11,952 bases of DNA, taken from the NCBI GenBank assembly GCA_017415945.1, contig JAFQDR010000186.1, positions 1-11,952 on the forward strand, given 5' to 3'. A program made the position numbers and the translations under genes. The stretch comes from Oscillospiraceae bacterium. Lineage in GTDB: Bacteria; Bacillota_A; Clostridia; Oscillospirales; Oscillospiraceae. Positions 6,572 through 11,952 of the stretch are shown here, one piece after another (position 1 is the first letter of the stretch; each line of letters begins with the position of its first letter). The notes under the pieces are model-generated. The model was not told the origin of the DNA. It saw nothing but the letters and a program-made list of their open reading frames with translations, and did not search any database.

Positions 6572-6583
6572 GCGCATATGCGC
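6572..6583. promoter_or_regulatory. 12-bp perfect palindrome in the ATP-grasp operon leader
   Basis: GCGCATATGCGC lies between the predicted transcription start (about 6593) and the ribosome site (6562-6566). It could be an operator for a dimeric repressor or a small leader hairpin. No matching second copy was noticed in the window. Confidence 0.45.
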
Positions 6584-6599
6584 TCGTATAGATACTATC

Positions 6600-6628
6600 A
6601 GTTTACTACCGTTGGAAATCCTTGTCAA
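6600..6628 (-). promoter_or_regulatory. Sigma-A-type promoter of the ATP-grasp operon
   Basis: On the minus strand a perfect -35 TTGACA (6623-6628) is followed by a 17-base spacer and -10 TAAACT (6600-6605, 4 of 6 consensus). This predicts a start near 6593 and a leader of about 40 bases. It is divergent from the cyclophilin promoter, with about 40 bases between the two -35 boxes. Confidence 0.75.
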
Positions 6629-6670
6629 ACAAATTTCACAGTGTAAAGGGATAAAGTTTTCAAATTATAC

Positions 6671-6698
6671 ATGACATTTCCGAGAAACCGTGTATAAT
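6671..6698 (+). promoter_or_regulatory. Sigma-A-type promoter of the cyclophilin gene
   Basis: ATGACA (6671-6676, 5 of 6) and a perfect TATAAT (6693-6698) are 16 bases apart. The predicted start is near 6705, giving a leader of about 25 bases with GGGAGG (6717-6722) before the ATG at 6730. Confidence 0.75.
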
Positions 6699-6729
6699 GC
6701 TGTATATCTCAAATATGGGAGGAATACCA

Positions 6730-7350
6730 ATGAAGAAGATGACAACACTGATTCTGGCTCTGTGTCTGCTGCTGACGGTGACTGCCTGCGGCGGTACTCA
6801 GGGCGGAGAGAGTGCACAGACCACTGTGGTTACGATGGAACTGGATGAAACCGCAACCTATTATGCGGATATTGAAATTGCCGATTACGGCACTGTTACC
6901 GTGCAGCTGGATCAAGGGGCTGCGCCCATTACCGTGGCCAATTTTGTGGAACTGGCGGAAAGCGGCTTTTATGACGGGCTGACCTTCCACCGCATCATCA
7001 GCGGGTTTATGGTGCAGGGGGGCGATCCCGAGGGCAACGGCACAGGGGGCAGCGATACCAAAATCAAGGGTGAATTTGCCGCCAACGGCTGGGATAACCC
7101 CATCAAGCATGAGCGGGGCGTGATCTCCATGGCTCGCAGCAAGGCATACGATAGTGCGAGCTCCCAGTTCTTTATCATGCACGCGGACGCACCTCATCTG
7201 GATGGCGGCTATGCGGCATTCGGTAGAGTTACCGAGGGTATGGATGTGATCGATGCCATCTGCAACGATGCCAAGCCCACCGACAACAACGGCAGCATTG
7301 CACCCGATGCGCAGCCTGTGATCACAAGCGTGACCATCAGAGCTGAATAA
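6730..7350 (+). CDS. Cyclophilin-type peptidyl-prolyl isomerase, lipoprotein
   Basis: The ATG at 6730 is chosen because GGGAGG lies 7 bases before it and the reading then begins with a proper signal: MKK, a hydrophobic core, and the lipobox V-T-A-C20. The mature protein should be lipid-anchored on the outer face of the membrane. After a Gly/Ser/Thr linker, residues 43-205 form a cyclophilin domain with the catalytic FHR (86-88; Arg88 equals human CypA Arg55), FMVQGGDP (93-100) and SSQFFI (144-149). The position of the cyclosporin-contact Trp121 of CypA is His156, as in many bacterial cyclophilins, so drug binding should be weak. The role is proline isomerisation in folding of exported proteins. 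It is a single-gene unit with its own promoter and terminator, unrelated in obvious function to its neighbours. Confidence 0.93.
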   Translation: MKKMTTLILALCLLLTVTACGGTQGGESAQTTVVTMELDETATYYADIEIADYGTVTVQLDQGAAPITVANFVELAESGFYDGLTFHRIISGFMVQGGDPEGNGTGGSDTKIKGEFAANGWDNPIKHERGVISMARSKAYDSASSQFFIMHADAPHLDGGYAAFGRVTEGMDVIDAICNDAKPTDNNGSIAPDAQPVITSVTIRAE

Positions 7351-7355
7351 CCGAG

Positions 7356-7390
7356 AACCGAAATCCCATGCAAAGAGGATTTCGGTTTTT
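7356..7390 (+). terminator. Rho-independent terminator of the cyclophilin gene
   Basis: AACCGAAATCC (7356-7366) pairs with GGATTTCGGTT (7377-7387) over 11 bp, with a 10-base loop and a T run ending at 7390. It begins 5 bases after the stop codon. Confidence 0.92.
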
Positions 7391-7405
7391 GTATTTTATC
7401 CGAAC

Positions 7406-7434
7406 TTGCATTATTTTGCGTTTTCGGCTATACT
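7406..7434 (+). promoter_or_regulatory. Likely promoter of the topoisomerase operon
   Basis: TATACT (7429-7434, 5 of 6 consensus) lies 17 bases after TTGCAT (7406-7411, a weak -35). The predicted start is near 7441, giving a leader of about 47 bases with an AAAGGAGA ribosome site (7477-7484) before the ATG at 7488. This is the only gene-free stretch between the cyclophilin terminator and the operon. Confidence 0.55.
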
Positions 7435-7487
7435 ATATCAGTTAAAATAGGATAAGTATCAATATTTTTAGAGATAAAGGAGAACCC

Positions 7488-9473
7488 ATGGCGGAAAAAT
7501 ACGGTAATGACAGTATCTCACAGCTGAAAGGCGCCGACCGCGTCAGAAAGCGTCCCGGGGTCATTTTTGGTTCCGACGGGCTGGAAGGTTGCGAACACGC
7601 TGTTTTTGAAATCCTGTCCAACTCCATTGACGAAGCCAGAGAAGGCTATGGCACTACTATCAACCTGACGGCTTACGAGGATGGTTCTATTGAGATCGAG
7701 GACTTTGGCCGCGGCTGTCCCGTGGACTGGAACCCCAATGAAAAACGATATAACTGGGAGCTGGTATTCTGCGAATTGTATGCCGGTGGTAAGTATAAAA
7801 ACGAAGAAGGGGAGAACTATGAATTCTCTCTGGGCTTGAATGGCCTTGGCTCCTGTGCCACACAGTACGCATCCGAATATATGGATGTGACTGTTCGCCG
7901 TGATGGGAACCGCTACGACCTGCACTTCAAGAAGGGCGTGCCCGTAGGGAAGAAGGGTAAGGAGCTGTCCGTGCAGCCCACCGACCGCAAGGAGACAGGC
8001 TCCACCATTCGCTTTAAGCCCGATATCGAGGTCTTTACGGACATCAATATCCCCGAGGAATTTTACCACGATGTCCTGCGCAGACAGGCTGTGGTCAATG
8101 CGGGGGTCAAGTTTGTGCTGCGCATCCAGAAGGGCAGCAAGTTTGAAAAGACCGTGTATCTGTACGAAAACGGCATCAAGGACTATGTTGCGGAAATCGG
8201 TGGGGAAAAGGCTCTGACTGCCCCAGTGTTTATTCAGACAGAGCGTCGGGGCAAGGACCGTCCCGATAAGCCCGAATACAAGGTGAAGCTGTCCGCAGCC
8301 TTCAGTTTCTCCAACCAGACCAACCGTATTGAGTATTACCACAACTCCTCCTGGCTGGAGCATGGGGGTGCCCCCGAAAAGGCAACCAACTCCGCTTTTG
8401 TCAGTGCGGTGGATGATTATATCAAAAAGACCAATAAGTACCAGAAAAACGAATCCAAAATCAAGTTCCAGGATATTGCGGACTGCTTGATTCTGGTGAC
8501 CAACTGCTTCTCCACCCAGACCTCTTATGAGAACCAGACCAAGAAGGCCATCACCAACCGTTTCATTCAGGAGGCCATGACCGCCTTCTTCAAGGAGAAT
8601 CTGGAAATCTACTTCACGGAAAACAGACTGGAAGCGGATCGTGTCATAGACCAGATCCTCATCAACAAGCGTTCCCGTGAACAGGCGGAGCGCACCAGAG
8701 TGGCTGCCAAGAAGAAGCTGACGGGCACCATGGATCTTTCCAACCGTGTACAGAAGTTTGTAGACTGCCGCAGCAAGGACCCCAATGTCCGTGAGCTGTA
8801 TATCGTGGAAGGTGACTCCGCTTTGGGCGCGGTAAAGCAGTCCCGTGACTCCGAAACACAGGGCATTATGCCTGTCCGCGGTAAGATTCTCAACTGCCTT
8901 AAGAGCGACTACGCCCGTATTTTCGGCAGCGATATTATCACCGACCTGCTGAAGGTGCTGGGCTGCGGTGTGGAAGTAAAGGACAAGCACATCAAGGATA
9001 TTTCGCCCTTTGATATGGCGAACCTCCGCTGGAGTAAAGTCATCATATGCTCCGACGCGGACGTGGACGGCTACCAGATCCGCACCCTTATTATTACTAT
9101 GATCTATCGTCTCATGCCTACCCTCATTCAAGAGGGGCTGGTGTACATTGCGGAGACCCCTCTGTATGAGATCAACTGCAAGGGTAAAACTTACTTTGCT
9201 TACACCGATGAGGAAAAGAATAAAATCGTATCGGACTTCAAGGGTGCCAAGCACACCATTCAGCGCTCCAAGGGTCTTGGCGAAAATGACCCCGAAATGA
9301 TGTGGCTGACCACTATGTGCCCCGATACCCGCCGTCTGATTCGTGTGATGCCCGAGGATGCCGAGCGTACCCAGCTGATGTTTGATATGCTGCTGGGGGA
9401 CAATCTGGCAGGCCGTAAGGAGCACATTGCTCAAGAGGGCGGATATTACCTCGAATTTGCCGATTTGAGCTGA
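7488..9473 (+). CDS. Type IIA DNA topoisomerase subunit B, divergent ParE/GyrB-like
   Basis: This 661-residue ATPase and TOPRIM subunit should drive ATP-dependent strand passage with the downstream A subunit. The GHKL ATPase shows E41-ILS-N45 (catalytic Glu and Mg-binding Asn), D72-FGRG and GLNGLGS (117-122, normally GLHGVGA). The ATP-sensing QTK loop is present (350-352). The TOPRIM domain has EGDSALG (441-447, usually EGDSAGG), RGKILN (464-469), the DADVDG metal triad (523-528) and QRSKGLGEN (592-600). All catalytic residues are kept, but several signature positions differ from housekeeping GyrB/ParE. It lacks the long insert of E. coli GyrB. The gene overlaps nothing and is followed after 13 bases by the A subunit. 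It is best read as a clostridial topoisomerase IV-like or second type IIA enzyme; naming it parE would require comparison with the genome's gyrB. Confidence 0.9.
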   Translation: MAEKYGNDSISQLKGADRVRKRPGVIFGSDGLEGCEHAVFEILSNSIDEAREGYGTTINLTAYEDGSIEIEDFGRGCPVDWNPNEKRYNWELVFCELYAGGKYKNEEGENYEFSLGLNGLGSCATQYASEYMDVTVRRDGNRYDLHFKKGVPVGKKGKELSVQPTDRKETGSTIRFKPDIEVFTDINIPEEFYHDVLRRQAVVNAGVKFVLRIQKGSKFEKTVYLYENGIKDYVAEIGGEKALTAPVFIQTERRGKDRPDKPEYKVKLSAAFSFSNQTNRIEYYHNSSWLEHGGAPEKATNSAFVSAVDDYIKKTNKYQKNESKIKFQDIADCLILVTNCFSTQTSYENQTKKAITNRFIQEAMTAFFKENLEIYFTENRLEADRVIDQILINKRSREQAERTRVAAKKKLTGTMDLSNRVQKFVDCRSKDPNVRELYIVEGDSALGAVKQSRDSETQGIMPVRGKILNCLKSDYARIFGSDIITDLLKVLGCGVEVKDKHIKDISPFDMANLRWSKVIICSDADVDGYQIRTLIITMIYRLMPTLIQEGLVYIAETPLYEINCKGKTYFAYTDEEKNKIVSDFKGAKHTIQRSKGLGENDPEMMWLTTMCPDTRRLIRVMPEDAERTQLMFDMLLGDNLAGRKEHIAQEGGYYLEFADLS

Positions 9474-9486
9474 TTGGAGAACATAC

Positions 9487-11727
9487 ATGGCAAGAAAGAA
9501 AGCTGAAAAAGAAACCAAACGAACAAACGATAATCCCAATGTCATCGGTCTGGTGGGTCAGGTCGTAGAGCAGCCCATTACCGAGACCTTGGAGACCAAC
9601 TATATGCCCTATGCAATGAGTGTCATTGTGTCCAGAGCCATTCCCGAAATCGACGGCTTCAAGCCCTCTCATCGCAAGCTGCTGTACACTATGCATCTGA
9701 TGAATTTGCAGAAGGGCGCAAAGACCAAGTCCGCAAACATTGTGGGGCAGACCATGCGTCTGAATCCCCATGGTGATGCTGCTATCTATGAGACTATGGT
9801 ACGTCTGTCCAAGGGCAACGGGGCACTGCTGACTCCCTTTGTGGATTCCAAGGGCAACTTTGGTAAGGTGTACTCCCGTGATATGTCCTATGCGGCTCCC
9901 CGTTACACGGAAGCCAAGCTGGCGGATATCTGCGCCGAGCTGTTCCGTGATATTGACAGCGATACCGTGGACTTTGTGGATAACTATGACGGCACCATGC
10001 AGGAGCCTACGCTGCTGCCTACCACCTATCCCAATATTCTGGTCAGCGCCAATATGGGCATTGCGGTCGGTATGGCGAGCCAAATCTGCGGCTTCAATCT
10101 GAATGAATGCTGTCAGGCCACCATTGATTTCATCAATGATCCCGAATGTGATTTGATGGCATCTATGCCCGCTCCCGATTTTGCCACAGGGGGCGAGATC
10201 ATTTACAACGAAGGGGAAATGCGGAAAATCTACGAGACCGGCCGCGGCAGCTTCCCTGTCCGTGCACGCTGGCGGCATGACCAGAAGGCCAATATTATCG
10301 AAATCTACGAGATCCCCTATACCACCAAGTCCGAAATCATCATCGACAAGGTGGCGGAGCTGGTCAAGAGCGGTAAAATCAAAGAGATTTCCGATATGCG
10401 TGACGAAACGGGTCTGGACGGCTTGAAGCTGGCCATTGACCTGAAGAAGGGCACCGACCCCGCTTTGCTCATGCAGAAGCTTTTTAAGATGACTCCTCTG
10501 CAGGATAATTTCCCCTGTAACTTCAATATTCTCATTGGCGGCTACCCCAAGGTCATGGGTGTCCGTGAGATTCTGGGTGAGTGGACCGCATGGCGTACGG
10601 AATGTGTCAAGCGGAGAGTGCACTTCGACCTTGGCAAGAAGAAGGATAAGCTGCATCTGCTGCAGGGTCTGGGGCGCATTCTGCTGGATATTGACAAGGC
10701 AATTAAAATCATCCGCGAGACCGAAAAGGAAGCGGATGTTGTACCCAACCTTGTGAGCGGATTCCAAATCGATGAGATTCAGGCAAACTACGTTGCGGAA
10801 ATCAAGCTGCGCAACATTAACCGTGAATACATCCTGCGCCGCTTAGAGGAGACTACCAAGTTAGAGGAAGAAATCGCTGATTTGGAGGCCATCCTCAAGA
10901 GCAAGACCCGTGTGAAGAATATCATCATCCGTGAGCTGAAGGATGTAATGAAGAAGTATCCCACTCCTCGCCGTACGGGTATCGTCCGTGCGGAGGAAGT
11001 GGAAACACTGAATTTGGACGATATGGTGCCCGATTATCCCTGCACTGTGTTCCTGTCCAAGGAAGGCTACTTCAAGAAAATCACGCCCCAGTCTCTGCGC
11101 ATGAATGCCGAACAGAAGTACAAGGACGGGGATGGGCCTCTGGTCAGCTATGAGACCAGCAACCGCAAGGAATTCCTTGTATTTACCGACAGGCAGCAGG
11201 TTTATAAGCTGCGGCTGCGGGATGTGGAGGATGCCAAGGCCTCTGTGCTGGGTGTATACCTGCCCTCCAAACTGGAAATGGACGAAGGGGAAAGCGTGCT
11301 GACCATGATCCCCGCAGACCCCGATACCATGCTGCTTCTGTTCTTTGAGAACGGTAAGGTGGCAAAGTTCCCCACAAGCGTGTATGAAACCAAGACCAAC
11401 CGTAAGCGTCTGACAGGTGCTTACTCCGATAAGAGCCCTCTGGTACAGGTAGTACAAATGAAGGAAGAAGGCGAATATGTGCTGTTCACCACGGAAGGCA
11501 GAGCACTGCTTCTCCATTCCGAGATGCTGCAGGCCAAGTCCAGCCGTACCACGCAGGGTGTACAGGTACTGAAAATGAAGCCCAAGTATAAGCTGGAGCG
11601 TGTGACTCCCGTAGAAGAAAGCGGACTTCACGACAGAAAACGCTATAAGGCAAAGGCGCTGCCTGCGGCAGGTGCCCTGCTGCGCCCCGAGGACAGAGGG
11701 GAGACCCAGACCAGTTTACTCATTTAA
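9487..11727 (+). CDS. Type IIA DNA topoisomerase subunit A, divergent ParC/GyrA-like
   Basis: The ATG at 9487 follows TGGAGAA. The 746-residue product holds the winged-helix breakage domain with RAIPEIDGFKPSHRK (50-64), NPHGDAAIYE (93-102) and the catalytic tyrosine Tyr140 in APRYTEAKL. The C-gate coiled coil spans about 400-505, ending in YPTPRRTG. The last third (about 510-690) is a reduced beta-pinwheel with perhaps four or five blades. At the place where gyrase carries the GyrA box (QRRGGxG), residues 539-550 read MNAEQKYKDGDG, so DNA wrapping and negative supercoiling are unlikely; relaxation and decatenation are the expected activities. The residue matching E. coli GyrA Ser83 is Ala98, and that matching Asp87 is Glu102. 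The N terminus has a Lys/Glu-rich extension of about 18 residues. It forms a two-gene operon with the B subunit. Confidence 0.9.
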   Translation: MARKKAEKETKRTNDNPNVIGLVGQVVEQPITETLETNYMPYAMSVIVSRAIPEIDGFKPSHRKLLYTMHLMNLQKGAKTKSANIVGQTMRLNPHGDAAIYETMVRLSKGNGALLTPFVDSKGNFGKVYSRDMSYAAPRYTEAKLADICAELFRDIDSDTVDFVDNYDGTMQEPTLLPTTYPNILVSANMGIAVGMASQICGFNLNECCQATIDFINDPECDLMASMPAPDFATGGEIIYNEGEMRKIYETGRGSFPVRARWRHDQKANIIEIYEIPYTTKSEIIIDKVAELVKSGKIKEISDMRDETGLDGLKLAIDLKKGTDPALLMQKLFKMTPLQDNFPCNFNILIGGYPKVMGVREILGEWTAWRTECVKRRVHFDLGKKKDKLHLLQGLGRILLDIDKAIKIIRETEKEADVVPNLVSGFQIDEIQANYVAEIKLRNINREYILRRLEETTKLEEEIADLEAILKSKTRVKNIIIRELKDVMKKYPTPRRTGIVRAEEVETLNLDDMVPDYPCTVFLSKEGYFKKITPQSLRMNAEQKYKDGDGPLVSYETSNRKEFLVFTDRQQVYKLRLRDVEDAKASVLGVYLPSKLEMDEGESVLTMIPADPDTMLLLFFENGKVAKFPTSVYETKTNRKRLTGAYSDKSPLVQVVQMKEEGEYVLFTTEGRALLLHSEMLQAKSSRTTQGVQVLKMKPKYKLERVTPVEESGLHDRKRYKAKALPAAGALLRPEDRGETQTSLLI

Positions 11728-11744
11728 AAGCTCTGTAAGAGCTT
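11728..11744 (+). terminator. Weak hairpin after the topoisomerase operon
   Basis: AAGCTCT-GTA-AGAGCTT gives a 7-bp stem starting right after the stop codon. No T run follows (CTAAATGATATTTT), so it is a poor intrinsic terminator and may serve mainly as a 3'-end stabiliser. Confidence 0.4.
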
Positions 11745-11952
11745 CTAAATGATATTTTGCAGTCTGCTGTGCGCACTCGCTTTGCTCGCACACTTGCAGC
11801 CTGAGAAGTATTCTTCACTTCGTACATGCCGGCGCAAAAAATGATTTGATTTTATTCGCCGCTTACGCGTCGAACTCTGCGAGGCCTATATAGTTCCAAG
11901 ACATGGATGGGTTTTCGTTTATGAGGATGGCGGTTTGCTTAGATTTGATTTA
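11745..11952. other. Gene-poor tail with small inverted repeats
   Basis: No gene with a ribosome site is visible. TGTGCG and CGCACA flank CACTCGCTTTGCT between about 11769 and 11793, inside two TGCA tetramers, giving an imperfect hairpin. GAAGT and ACTTC form a second small stem near 11805-11821. On the minus strand a 28-codon stretch open between stops at the window edge and 11865 ends in WNYIGLAEFDA; it has no supported start. The region resembles an intergenic repeat or a decayed gene end, but only genome-wide comparison could tell. Confidence 0.35.

Noticed and set aside
7518..9545. A 675-codon open frame on the minus strand
   Set aside because: It lies wholly opposite the well-supported topoisomerase B gene and has no ribosome site or recognisable domain. 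It arises because the sense gene rarely uses codons whose complements are stops.
9313..10767. A 484-codon open frame on the minus strand
   Set aside because: It is antisense to the topoisomerase A and B genes and has no motif or start signal. It is a shadow of sense codon use.
11865..11949. Minus-strand 28-codon frame ending in WNYIGLAEFDA as a gene
   Set aside because: It is closed by a stop at the window edge, has no ribosome site, and its only ATG would leave about 13 residues. It is kept only as a note in the intergenic tail.

Overview
The window looks like chromosomal DNA of a gut-type, low-to-mid-GC member of the Clostridia (Oscillospiraceae/Ruminococcaceae-like). This rests on strong AGGAGG-type ribosome sites before most genes, a short lipobox lipoprotein, an XRE regulator with a membrane tail, a Cys-rich thioredoxin-like protein beside an ArsC of the MGCxxxCPYLPC type, and a divergent type IIA topoisomerase pair. 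No rRNA, tRNA, CRISPR array, insertion sequence or phage gene was seen. The taxonomic guess is inference.

Layout. (1) 1-1054, plus strand: end of an arsenic/metal-detoxification operon. It holds a Cys-tailed small protein running to the window edge, a thioredoxin-fold protein with an N-terminal Cys-triplet repeat, and an ArsC arsenate reductase, closed by a strong terminator. (2) 1053-1757, minus: an XRE regulator fused to four membrane helices. (3) 1861-6554, minus: a tight five-gene operon of circularly permuted ATP-grasp, alpha-E protein, transglutaminase-like protease, and two paralogous M14-type (AstE/AspA) proteins, read from a good sigma-A-type promoter at 6600-6628. (4) 6730-7350, plus, divergent from that operon: a cyclophilin-type lipoprotein with its own promoter and terminator. 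(5) 7488-11727, plus: a two-gene operon for a divergent ParE/GyrB-like and ParC/GyrA-like topoisomerase. (6) 11728-11952: a gene-poor tail with small hairpins.

The most interesting region is the five-gene minus-strand operon. ATP-grasp, alpha-E and transglutaminase genes form a known but biochemically obscure bacterial association, predicted from comparative genomics to make and process an amide- or peptide-linked product. In Proteobacteria it is often linked to the proteasome-like Anbu peptidase. Here the hydrolase slot is filled by two AstE-like paralogs. One keeps the full metal-binding and catalytic set. The other has lost both zinc histidines and the catalytic glutamate, so the operon appears to encode an enzyme plus a pseudoenzyme. 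The second notable theme is the recurring Cys-Cys-Cys motif in two adjacent proteins of the arsenic operon. The third is a complete type IIA topoisomerase whose signature motifs, quinolone-pocket residues and missing GyrA box set it apart from standard gyrase.
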